DNA of 64,000 bases, taken from positions 1 through 64,000 of the forward strand of contig PLXC01000165.1 in the NCBI GenBank assembly GCA_003151275.1, given 5' to 3'. The translations under genes were made by a program, and so were the position numbers. This document shows, piece after piece, positions 27,977 through 35,434 of this stretch. The DNA comes from Candidatus Melainabacteria bacterium (GTDB lineage Bacteria > Cyanobacteriota > Vampirovibrionia > Obscuribacterales > Obscuribacteraceae). Position 1 is the first letter of the stretch, and each line of letters opens with the position of its first letter. The notes under the pieces were generated by a model, which was given only the letters and a program-made list of their open reading frames with translations, was not told the DNA's origin and ran no database searches.

Positions 27977-28216
27977 GTGGGGGTCGTGAAAAGTGGAAGT
28001 TTAGGTGGTCTAGTCGTCGTCGGTATCATCGCGCTCAGGACTATTGGGAACGGTGGTGATTGGTTTGATTTCTTACAGAGCGATGCCCGATATGAGAATG
28101 CGAGGATACATTTTGAATTCAACATTCTCTTATTTTGTATGAGTTTTGTGCTGCTTGGTCTCGCCGGTTGGGCCCTGTTCGAGTCCGTTCATCCATTTAC
28201 CAGTCAACACCTGTGA
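27977..28216 (+). CDS. Small two-helix membrane protein (tentative)
   Basis: A 79-residue open frame from GTG 27977, or 76 residues from GTG 27986. It has two hydrophobic segments, GGLVVVGIIALRTIG and NILLFCMSFVLLGLAGWAL, separated by a polar stretch with DWFDFLQSD. This looks like a real membrane hairpin protein, but there is no good ribosome site and no family was recognised. A minus-strand open frame over the same DNA has no such pattern and was not called. Confidence 0.4.
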   Translation: MGVVKSGSLGGLVVVGIIALRTIGNGGDWFDFLQSDARYENARIHFEFNILLFCMSFVLLGLAGWALFESVHPFTSQHL

Positions 28217-28386
28217 CGCCTGCGCCAACAGCCCACAGCAAAGCTAAAACTCACCCGGCGCACAAAGCGCATGTTCATCATTAGTGGTGCTGTCTGCAGC
28301 TTATCGGCAGTCCCTTTCGAAAACTCATTTCGAACACTCCGCAATTATCAGATGAAGCTTAGGTCGCGCAGGAACATGTACAATGG

Positions 28387-28429
28387 ATGTGTGGATTTAT
28401 GTGTGTATCTATGTGTGACATGAAGTGTG
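28387..28429 (+). promoter_or_regulatory. Four 12-bp iterons in front of vapB
   Basis: ATGTGTG begins at 28387, 28399 and 28411, and AAGTGTG at 28423, all exactly 12 bases apart; vapB starts at 28433. Type II antitoxins usually bind their own promoter. The series ends four bases before the start codon, so it may combine operator and leader. Confidence 0.65.
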
Positions 28430-28432
28430 TAA

Positions 28433-28627
28433 ATGTCGACGAACTTAAACATCGATGATGATCTGCTCAATGAGGCGCTTGTTCTAGGCGGTAAGAAAAC
28501 GAAGCGCGAGACAGTGAATGACGCGCTCAAGGAATACATTAAACGACGCAAGCAGGTGGAAATTCTTAAGCTATTTGGCAAGGTCGCGTTCGATGAAAAT
28601 TATGACTACAAGAAGGCTCGTGAATGA
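28433..28627 (+). CDS. vapB: VapB-type antitoxin
   Basis: A 64-residue protein reading MSTNLNIDDDLLNEALVLGG, then KTKRETVNDALKEYIKRR. This is the VapB/DUF2191 ribbon-helix-helix form, with a strand followed by two helices. The C-terminal part, VAFDENYDYKKARE, is the usual toxin-wrapping tail with an acidic NYDYKKAR motif. It overlaps the toxin gene by ATGA. Antitoxin and toxin form a complex that normally represses their own operon; the iterons just upstream fit this. Confidence 0.88.
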   Translation: MSTNLNIDDDLLNEALVLGGKKTKRETVNDALKEYIKRRKQVEILKLFGKVAFDENYDYKKARE

Positions 28628-29025
28628 AAATTATCGTGGACACTTCTGTGTGGTCGCACGCTTTGCGCCGCAAACAAGAGTCGACCCACGCAGCAGTTGA
28701 CCAGCTTAAGGAGCTACTCTTGGCGGGTGAGTCTATCTTTTATTTGGGCGTAATTCTTACTGAGATTCTACAAGCTGTAAGCAGCGATACAGTGTTTCGC
28801 CAAATAGAGAAGCAGTTCGATTCATTTGATTTGATCGAGCTCTCAAGGAACGATTACGTCTGTGCAGCAAAACTTGCAACGCGGTGCCGAGTCAAAGGTA
28901 TCCACGCTGGCACTATTGATTTCTTAATCGCATCAGCCGCAATTGAACACGATTGCTGGCTTCATACTGTCGACACCGACTTTGTCCACATTGCAAAAAT
29001 TTGTCCACTCAAGCTGCTAACGTGA
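28624..29025 (+). CDS. vapC: VapC-type PIN-domain ribonuclease toxin
   Basis: A 133-residue PIN nuclease. The acidic residues of the active site are visible as IIVDTSVWSHALR (first Asp), VILTEILQAV (Glu) and GTIDFLIASAA (Asp), with the last acidic motif in HTVDTDFVHIAK. VapC toxins cleave tRNA or rRNA and stop growth unless bound by VapB. Start ATG 28624 overlaps the stop of vapB in ATGA, so translation is coupled. Confidence 0.93.
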   Translation: MKIIVDTSVWSHALRRKQESTHAAVDQLKELLLAGESIFYLGVILTEILQAVSSDTVFRQIEKQFDSFDLIELSRNDYVCAAKLATRCRVKGIHAGTIDFLIASAAIEHDCWLHTVDTDFVHIAKICPLKLLT

Positions 29026-29112
29026 CAGAGTCTTTATTCGAGCCTGCGTGACATACAACCTTTCTCTTAAAGGCGCACGAATTCCCGTGAGTCTCTAATT
29101 TCAATGTAGACT

Positions 29113-31389
29113 CTAGCGCCCTTCGATTGTAACCACGTTGAAGTTGTCGAGATACTGCTGATAGGACATTTTGGAAGTGCCACCAGGTCCTTCAGTGGGG
29201 TTGCCCCAGGGATTGCGGATTGTCAGCGTGCCGCCTTCTTTGCCAGTTGGGTCCCAGCCGATGATGCTGTATACATGCCGTCTTGTGTATCCGTCTTTAG
29301 TCTGTCCGTGTCCGATCGACCCAATCGAACAAGTCACCGCCCGCCCTTCAGCAAAAGCCTCAGTCAGTTTTTGTTTTATGTCTTGATTTGTTTTCGTAGA
29401 CCGCCAGCCAGAACACCAGTATTCATCGACACTTTTGCCTGTGAGCAGTTTGGTGGAACTGGAAGCCAGCCCGCCGCCGTCCGCTCCTTCTGTGGAAGAA
29501 TAGCCCTTGGTTGGAAAGTAAGAATTTTCGACAAAGTATTCTCCGAAAGCTTTTTCAAGCACGTTAGCCCACATACCATACTCGCTGGCCTCGCTATTCA
29601 AACCCATTTCGGCCTCGGTCGGCGCTTTGATTGTGATTGGATGAGAGCGGTCGCCCGGGAAAGTGATGGTGAATGTTCCGTCGCCGTGGTCATCAATCAT
29701 GTCCCGGATTTTGCGTGGGCTAGACGCCGCTATGGAAGCAATGACTGCCTCGAGGTAGCAATCACCTATGGTGCCCTGGGAAATCGCCTTATGAGTGATG
29801 CTGGCTAGTGGCTCTGCGTCGTCTCGATAGAGGCTACAGGGCAGTGTATCGCGCTGATTGGTATTGGTCCTATCCAGAAATCGTTCGACTTTTTCAACAA
29901 TGGAGTTTTTGTCTTTTAGTTTGCAAAGTTTGTCAAATTCAGTTAAATCTTTGCGCGAAATTTCGGTTTCCCAAATAAATTCGTCATGACTTAAGTTCTT
30001 CAAATCGCCTCGGCACTTATACAGAGCGGCAATGACTTGCGCGTTTTTGCCGGTAAACTGCGGATTTTCTAGTGCCTTACCAAGCTCGGCGCCGCTCAAA
30101 TAGCCGCTTTGATTTTTGTCAACTATGTCAAATAAGGCTTGTGCCCGTTCGTTGAACTCAGTCACTGGTAGTGTCGGCTCGTAAGTTCGGCGTCTGCCGT
30201 CGAGCGTCCAACGATCTACAGCACCAGTGTTCGCGTTTTTTTCGGTTACCAATCCCGTGCTGGAGGAAACTGTGACACTGCCTCGCCAATCAGGTAGAGC
30301 AGTGATTATGTTTCCTGCTCTAAACCAGTCATTGCCATCTTTGGTTGTATATGTTCCTCGCGTGTCCGACATCTCGGTCATTTTGCCGAGCGGATCGTAT
30401 TTGAAAGTGGTGATCTGGTTTTTTGCATCCACTAACTTTGTCACGTTGCCGTCTTTATCGATATCCAGATGCCGACCGTTTTTATAGTGGGTGATCTTTG
30501 TACCATCTAAATTCCAAACCATACTGGTGCCAGAATCTGACTGCTCAGTGACTCTGCCATTATGGGTAAAACTGACGGTTCCTTTCCAGTCCACAGCTGG
30601 GGGGCTCAAGCTGTCCGACTCTACAGATCTTGGTGGTGAGTTTTTTTCGCGATACCATTCGTAACCGTTGCGAGTTGTGTATGTTCCTCTTGGGTCTGTC
30701 ATTGAGCGCATATCGCCAGTGAAGAAGTAATCGAACGAAGTATGTCTGCCATTCGCAGCGATAACTTCGGTCACTTTACCGCTTGGATTGAAGTCGACTC
30801 TCGCGTTATCTTTTTTCTCCAAAGTATGTGTGCCATCGAGTCTGTGGATGTCCCGCTCCGACTCCTTCGTTACGGTCACTGTGCCATCTTTGGTGACTTC
30901 TACTTTGCCTTTCCAATCGGGCAAATTGGGTGGCCCATCACCTTTGTAATACCAGTTGGTATCGTCTGTGGTGAAGGATATGCAGTGGTCGGACGTGATA
31001 CCAACGACTTTGCCTTGCGCGTAAGTGAACGCCAATCGTTGCTCGTTGGCTCGGTTGACCTGCACTATTTGCCCTTGCGCATCAAGAAAGATTTTTCCTT
31101 GGCCGACTAAGATTTCCTGCGCGAAATTTGCAGGTTCGTTTGGCACGAGCGATGTCGATTCCTTTTGCTCCATTAGTATTTGTGGCAGCCACGAAAACTG
31201 TGGTTCTTGATACCGATCCTTCAACTGCAATCGATAATTTGGCAAGACACCGTGCTGCAAGTCTTGCTGTACCAAAAACTCAATGCGGGGCAACGCAAAT
31301 GGCTCGCCTCCTGAAAGGAGCGATTGCTCGCAGCTTTCATGTTTCGCTTTAGTTGGGTCCCAAGGTCTTGGGTTTGGAGGATACGCCAT
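29113..31389 (-). CDS. YD-repeat-like protein with EF-hand and C-terminal calpain protease domain
   Basis: Of 758 residues, about 100-410 form repeats related to RHS/YD repeats (DPRGTYTTRNGYEWYRE, DTRGTYTTKDGNDWFR and KYDPLGKMTEM). Residues near 419-435 hold an EF-hand loop, DKNQSGYLSGAE, that would bind calcium. The last 230 residues are a calpain-type (family C2) cysteine protease, with Cys544 in QGTIGDCYLEA, His705 in RRHVYSIIGW and Asn726 in IRNPWGNP. All three catalytic residues are present, so it should be active. Start is ATG 31389, with a weak ribosome site and no signal peptide. The layout suggests a calcium-controlled protease or a delivered toxin; neither partner nor immunity gene is evident. 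Confidence 0.85.
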   Translation of the reverse strand: MAYPPNPRPWDPTKAKHESCEQSLLSGGEPFALPRIEFLVQQDLQHGVLPNYRLQLKDRYQEPQFSWLPQILMEQKESTSLVPNEPANFAQEILVGQGKIFLDAQGQIVQVNRANEQRLAFTYAQGKVVGITSDHCISFTTDDTNWYYKGDGPPNLPDWKGKVEVTKDGTVTVTKESERDIHRLDGTHTLEKKDNARVDFNPSGKVTEVIAANGRHTSFDYFFTGDMRSMTDPRGTYTTRNGYEWYREKNSPPRSVESDSLSPPAVDWKGTVSFTHNGRVTEQSDSGTSMVWNLDGTKITHYKNGRHLDIDKDGNVTKLVDAKNQITTFKYDPLGKMTEMSDTRGTYTTKDGNDWFRAGNIITALPDWRGSVTVSSSTGLVTEKNANTGAVDRWTLDGRRRTYEPTLPVTEFNERAQALFDIVDKNQSGYLSGAELGKALENPQFTGKNAQVIAALYKCRGDLKNLSHDEFIWETEISRKDLTEFDKLCKLKDKNSIVEKVERFLDRTNTNQRDTLPCSLYRDDAEPLASITHKAISQGTIGDCYLEAVIASIAASSPRKIRDMIDDHGDGTFTITFPGDRSHPITIKAPTEAEMGLNSEASEYGMWANVLEKAFGEYFVENSYFPTKGYSSTEGADGGGLASSSTKLLTGKSVDEYWCSGWRSTKTNQDIKQKLTEAFAEGRAVTCSIGSIGHGQTKDGYTRRHVYSIIGWDPTGKEGGTLTIRNPWGNPTEGPGGTSKMSYQQYLDNFNVVTIEGR

Positions 31390-31816
31390 GCCATAGCCTT
31401 GTTGGGGATTCTATGCCAGGATGCCGTGATGGTGGTCCTCGAAGCTCAAACCTACGAGGATTATCCTAATATTGCCTAGCAACTGTGTCTAAAGTGTTGC
31501 CTGTACATCCATGAAGCAGAACACCTTCTTTAACGTTTCACTTTTTTCAACTGGGATGAAATACAGCATTCTGGCTATGCCAAGGTTCTCTCAATTCCAG
31601 GAGCACCGGCTACTGTTTTGGGGGACCATCAGGCTTTTTTGCCTATTTGTAGTACTATATTGATTAATAGATTTAAGCGAAAAATATTTTGGGACAAAGC
31701 TAGTCCAGCGTTCTTCTGCCCCAAAGCGGGGAGCCACTTATGTTGTGGCTCCCCGCTTTTCGTCAAGGTTTTGCGCAAAGAGGCGCAGGCCCCATGGCAG
31801 TAGCTTCGTCCAGTTT
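31390..31816. other. Intergenic region with an orphan terminator-like hairpin
   Basis: No protein gene is evident on either strand. A TTGATT hexamer at 31660-31665 is followed 17 bases later by AATATT, a weak promoter, and then by the perfect hairpin at 31723. Together they could define a short plus-strand RNA of about 65-70 nt, but support is thin. Confidence 0.4.
31723..31760. terminator. Strong 15-bp bidirectional hairpin
   Basis: AAAGCGGGGAGCCAC-TTATGTT-GTGGCTCCCCGCTTT is perfect, followed by T. It shares no plus-strand protein gene upstream, so on that strand it ends an unannotated RNA; on the minus strand it ends the EF-hand remnant. Confidence 0.75.
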
Positions 31817-32150
31817 CTAGGACACGAACTCCAGGTCGTATGCTTTCGCCACTCGCGCTGGATAGGTGGTCGCGTCCGACTCGCTTATGTCGAATGAGTT
31901 GTGCACCACGAAGCCTACGGACGGATAACAGTCAGTGATAGTGTCTGTCACGTGTCCGATTGCGCTGATCTCGTATTCTGCTCTCGATGCCATGTCTCGA
32001 TCGGCTTGGGAGCGGTCAGCGCTCTTGCCGAATAAGTAGATGTCGCGGCGCGTGATTACGCCATCGCCATCGGTATCAAGCACAGAGAAGTTTTCCAAGA
32101 TCCAGGCGCTCAAACCAGGCGCTTGCTCGACTGCATTTTGGAGGTTTTCT
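31817..32150 (-). pseudogene. C-terminal remnant of an EF-hand protein
   Basis: The frame opens right after an in-frame TGA (complement of 32151-32153) and reads ENLQNAVEQAPGLSAWILEN into an EF-hand loop DTDGDGVITRRD, then continues to VAKAYDLEFVS. Protein-like sequence begins before any plausible start codon; the first possible start is TTG 32113, without a ribosome site. The piece is therefore probably the C-terminal end of a larger, broken gene. The calcium-binding loop is intact. It lies next to the calpain gene, which also has an EF-hand, so they may share an origin. A functional 98-residue protein starting at 32113 cannot be ruled out. Confidence 0.5.
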
Positions 32151-32440
32151 CAATTTAGTGTGTCGCTTCTAGTGGTGATCACCGCAAGTCAAAAACCAAA
32201 CAGGTACTCGCACGAAGGTTGTCAATAGAAGCTAGCTGTGCTCACGTGAGTTGCTTCATCTATCCCATTGGGAAGTAACGCTGGGCAGCGGTGTTCATAC
32301 GCCTATCGCGGGATCGCCTATCCGATTACTGTGCGTTATAATAGATGGTGGTATTTTAAAATCAGAAGAAAGAAGCTCGCTATAGCTTGGTGGCGCGTGC
32401 AGTGAAATTGCACTGCAGGCGCCACCAGATGTGTGCGAAA
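32151..32440. other. Intergenic region, no gene
   Basis: A TATAAT hexamer near 32336 is not paired with a convincing -35 element. No open frame has a ribosome site. Confidence 0.5.
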
Positions 32441-32674
32441 TTATTTCTTGCTGTCAAAGACAGCGCGGCACGCCGGGCTGAGTTTGGACTTGTTCGCCTT
32501 CAGGCAGACCGTGATCCGGTCGGCATTGGGGATGAACTCGCTGCACAGACGGAAAACGTCCGGAGTGCACGCGCGGCGAGCATCGGCGGAGCCATCGTCT
32601 TTGGTGACGGCGAAGCTCGGAGCGGAGGTGGCGACGAGAACGAGAGCGATTGTTGCAATCCTAAGCATTTTCAT
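32441..32674 (-). CDS. Small exported cysteine-containing protein
   Basis: Start ATG 32674 with AAGGA just upstream gives a 77-residue protein. MKMLRIATIALVLVATSAPS is a signal peptide, cut near SFAVTKDD. The mature 50 residues contain three Cys in ACTPDVFRLCSEFIP and TVCLKANK, and one in SPACRAVF. This pattern of four Cys is common in small secreted proteins of alphaproteobacteria and probably makes two disulfides. No activity is known. An in-frame upstream ATG at 32707 lacks a ribosome site. Confidence 0.8.
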   Translation of the reverse strand: MKMLRIATIALVLVATSAPSFAVTKDDGSADARRACTPDVFRLCSEFIPNADRITVCLKANKSKLSPACRAVFDSKK

Positions 32675-32803
32675 TGTCCTTGTTTGCTGAGGAAGATATT
32701 TCCTCATTCATGATCCTGAGAGCTTGTCTTCTTTCGCAAAGAGGGCTCGTAAGCTCTCCTTCAACCGTTGTGATCTTGCAGATGCGAGAATGAGTGGCTT
32801 CGG

Positions 32804-33118
32804 CTAACCGAAAAGAAGAAGGCTGCCGAAGAAAACAGCGCCGAACATGCAGGCACCGCCGAAGAATTCTCCAACGACAGTGCGTCGGAATACGAACGAC
32901 AAGGCACCAGCGCCAAGCAGGAAGGGCGAGCCGAAAATAGTCATGCCGAGAACGACCATGCCGTAACCGCTGCGATCGCCTGACGACGCGCCATGCATGA
33001 GAACAGCGAGCACGAACCCTGCGGCGGCTATTGCAGCAGTGGTGAGAACGTTTTTCGATAGCGAGGAAGGTGAAGGTGAAGGTGCGCCAGTCGCAATCTG
33101 ATTTCGATTGGAATTCAT
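32804..33118 (-). CDS. Small membrane protein with three hydrophobic segments
   Basis: ATG 33118, preceded by AAAGGAC at good spacing, gives 104 residues beginning MNSNRNQIATGAPSPSPSSL. After this polar start come hydrophobic segments VLTTAAIAAAGFVLAVLMHG, YGMVVLGMTIFGSPFLLGAG and MFGAVFFGSLLLF, so it is probably embedded three times in the inner membrane. No family recognised. The longer open frame up to 33238 is not supported by a ribosome site. Confidence 0.7.
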   Translation of the reverse strand: MNSNRNQIATGAPSPSPSSLSKNVLTTAAIAAAGFVLAVLMHGASSGDRSGYGMVVLGMTIFGSPFLLGAGALSFVFRRTVVGEFFGGACMFGAVFFGSLLLFG

Positions 33119-33947
33119 GCGAAAAGTCCTTTCATGATTGTTATCTCTACGCTCAATGTGAAAACCGAAACCATGCTGTAGAAGGCGTGCCAATTTGCTC
33201 ATCGTGAAATGAACGAATTGGCTAAGAGAGTTTGGCAAGAGTTTTGGTTGGACTTAGTTTTGAGAGAGCGGAGAGATGTTGTAGACAAGTAGTATCTTTA
33301 GCTTTGGGCGTGCGGAATAGCTAGCAGTTTTGAGCGGCTTTACAACTCGAAACTGACAATGGCTTCTCGCGGTTGAGTCAGAGGCGTGAGCTGTGCGAGG
33401 TCTGAGCCTGAGCCGATTCACAGAACTTAAAACTCTTAGCAATCGTTACCTAAATCGCCGGTTGCGAATTTCTAGTTGGTAACTAATTGGTTAGATTGAG
33501 TCAGTAGATTTAGTAAGGAATCTTTGGGCCGCTTGCCTGGAGACTGATTCTAAATCTCGAATCGAAGAAAGGATGATCAATAACTGATACGTCCTGATTT
33601 CGCTTGTCACCGTATATGGTATCAACATTCGTGTCAATTAGCGCCTGTCGCTGAGCTGACGATCTTCTGGAACAGCAGTAGCATCATCGCGATGACTAGA
33701 GTCGATCTTCTTGGTGACTTTTTAGGTCAAAATCGTTTAACTTGATCATCCATACATCGCAGTCTAACCGAATCTTTTTACCAAAAGTCTCACGAAACAC
33801 ATCGAAGTTGTAGACTAGTTACCACAAAACAATCTCGCTTGGCGCCTTAACAACTAATTGTCCACTTAAGCTCAGCAGGCGCCGGTGATGATTTCGTGAA
33901 CCGTCAAGCAGATGTAAGGTTATAATCTACACGGTAGGAAAATTACT
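33119..33947. other. 829-bp intergenic region
   Basis: No gene with a ribosome site on either strand. It carries one member of the palindrome family at 33608. A TATAAT at 33921-33926 just before the XRE gene is a good -10 candidate without a clear -35. Confidence 0.5.
33608..33621. repeat. Palindrome-family member CACCGTATATGGTA
   Basis: Matches the ACCGYATRYGGT core exactly; the outer arms (GTC and ATC) no longer pair well. Confidence 0.6.
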
Positions 33948-34187
33948 TTGGCATTGAATTTACAACACCTCGGCAAACTTATTAAAGACAGGCGAGAGAC
34001 CCTCGGCCTATCGCAACAAGACGTAGCCGATGCAACACATTTGCATCGAACATATATAAGTGACATTGAGAGAGGTCAGCGCAATATTACAATTGGCTCT
34101 TTGCAAAGGGTTGCCATAGCCTTGGATATACAACTTTCTACACTGGCGCGATTAGCTGAGGCCAGTGCAGAAGATGCGGAAGAATAA
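33948..34187 (+). CDS. XRE-family helix-turn-helix regulator
   Basis: A 79-residue DNA-binding protein: LGKLIKDRRETLGLSQQDVA then HRTYISDIERGQRNITI, a Cro/C1-type helix-turn-helix, very similar in form to the control (C) proteins of restriction-modification systems. Start is TTG 33948 with AGGA upstream and a TATAAT -10 at 33921. No restriction or methyltransferase gene is near. It lies 63 bases before the repeat protein gene and may control it. Confidence 0.88.
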   Translation: MALNLQHLGKLIKDRRETLGLSQQDVADATHLHRTYISDIERGQRNITIGSLQRVAIALDIQLSTLARLAEASAEDAEE

Positions 34188-34250
34188 AACAGGTCAGGTT
34201 TGTTATTGTAGAACAGTGGAATTTGCGAACTAATTGGGAGTGCTTTTAAA

Positions 34251-34511
34251 ATGAGTAGGATTGTAATGCTAGTTGTCGCAACGGTTTTAGCCGGTGTTAG
34301 TTGCAATACTGAAGCGCAGGCCGGATATGTCAAAGAAGGGGTGCGCTCGACTGATCACGGGGTTAAAAGAGCTGCGCGGTCAACAGACAGGGGCGTAAAG
34401 AAAGCCGTGCGCTCCACCGATGGCGGTGTTCATAAAGCATTGAGAACTTCTGACAGGGGCGTTAAAAAAGCTGTGCGAAGCACGGACCACTTGGTCAAAA
34501 AGATTCTCTAA
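34251..34511 (+). CDS. Exported protein made of 11-residue repeats
   Basis: After the signal peptide MSRIVMLVVATVLAGVSCNT (cut near EAQAGY), the mature protein is almost wholly five copies of an 11-residue unit (A/V)RSTDRGVKKA, with His/Gly/Arg variants. Each copy starts at the same DNA position in a 33-bp tandem repeat, so the gene grew by duplication. The unit is strongly basic and would make an amphipathic helix, as in 11-mer repeats of other proteins that bind membranes, lipids or nucleic acids. ATG 34251 has GGGAG upstream. It ends inside the convergent lipoprotein gene by four bases. Function unknown. Confidence 0.8.
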   Translation: MSRIVMLVVATVLAGVSCNTEAQAGYVKEGVRSTDHGVKRAARSTDRGVKKAVRSTDGGVHKALRTSDRGVKKAVRSTDHLVKKIL

Positions 34512-35020
34512 TAAAACTGCCTGACCGTTATTTTCAATTCTGCTGAGTCTGAATCCAACATTCCAAGCTCGATGTCTTGCAGCTGAATTGTTGGGTTCCA
34601 GTCACTTCGTATGGACGACTTGAGCAAATTTTGCCCATTCGCTGTTTTAAAGTAGTAAAAACCATGTGTGGCTTTCGTCAGAGTCTTTATCTGAATCGGG
34701 TTCAGACGCTTTTGAAGGGACTTCTGCAGATCAGCTGGCAGAGGTAATGGATGCCAATCGACCGTATCGCCTTCAATGCTTCTGGTGTACTGAAGCAGTT
34801 GAGTTGGCGTGAACTTAAATGTGGCATTCAATATCAAGTCTTTGCGATCAGCCCAGTTCGACTCACCATCGGGTGTGCTATTAACGGAAAGCTCAACATC
34901 TTGAGGCACTCCGAACTCGTGGTGCACCCAGTCTCTATCAGAGTGACGTGCGCAGCCAGTGAGAACAAAACAGAGAGCAATTAGGGGCAGATAACGAGTG
35001 GTACCGTGGTGCATATTCAA
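34508..35020 (-). CDS. Lipoprotein of unknown function
   Basis: The N terminus MNMHHGTTRYLPLIALCFVLTGCA has a lipobox LTGC, so the protein should be lipidated at that Cys and anchored to a membrane. The other 147 residues have no recognised family: a strand-rich start (VELSVNSTPDGESNW) and a helical middle with LPADLQKSLQKRL. The 3' end overlaps the convergent 34251 gene by four bases. Confidence 0.78.
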   Translation of the reverse strand: MNMHHGTTRYLPLIALCFVLTGCARHSDRDWVHHEFGVPQDVELSVNSTPDGESNWADRKDLILNATFKFTPTQLLQYTRSIEGDTVDWHPLPLPADLQKSLQKRLNPIQIKTLTKATHGFYYFKTANGQNLLKSSIRSDWNPTIQLQDIELGMLDSDSAELKITVRQFY

Positions 35021-35434
35021 AGCCTACCACCGCATCCACGACAAAGCCAAAAAAGACAGAAAGCGAGAGACTAGCCCCCGCCACTGCTTGCCCTAAAATT
35101 GTTCGAACTGCTTACGTATTCACCCGTCTCGTAGTGTTTGGACGTCGTTCGCGTTCTCGATGTCATTACTGTAACCAGGAGTTGTGACCAAAGAGTGGCT
35201 TCCTTGTGACAAAAGCATGGCGATCCCAAATTTTCCGAGAATTCCTTTGAACGCGCCCTATGCCCCCTATTCGTCTGTCGATTGAATGTCCTAAGCGCTC
35301 AGGCATCTCTGCAGGCATTTTAACTCCGCCAAGGTGATATCTTTTGGACCTGGATTTAAGCAAATCTGGACTGTCGTCAACAGGCGGTCCCCTTGTTCCT
35401 GAAAAGGCGGTTTATTGACTGTGAGGAGTGGTGA
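35021..35434. other. Intergenic region upstream of the debranching-like enzyme
   Basis: Must carry promoters for the divergent lipoprotein and plus-strand glycosidase genes. No gene, terminator or operator stood out. Confidence 0.5.

Noticed and set aside
27823..28125. 100-residue minus-strand open frame
   Set aside because: It begins inside the clpC terminator and has no membrane or motif pattern; the overlapping plus-strand frame with two hydrophobic helices is more credible.
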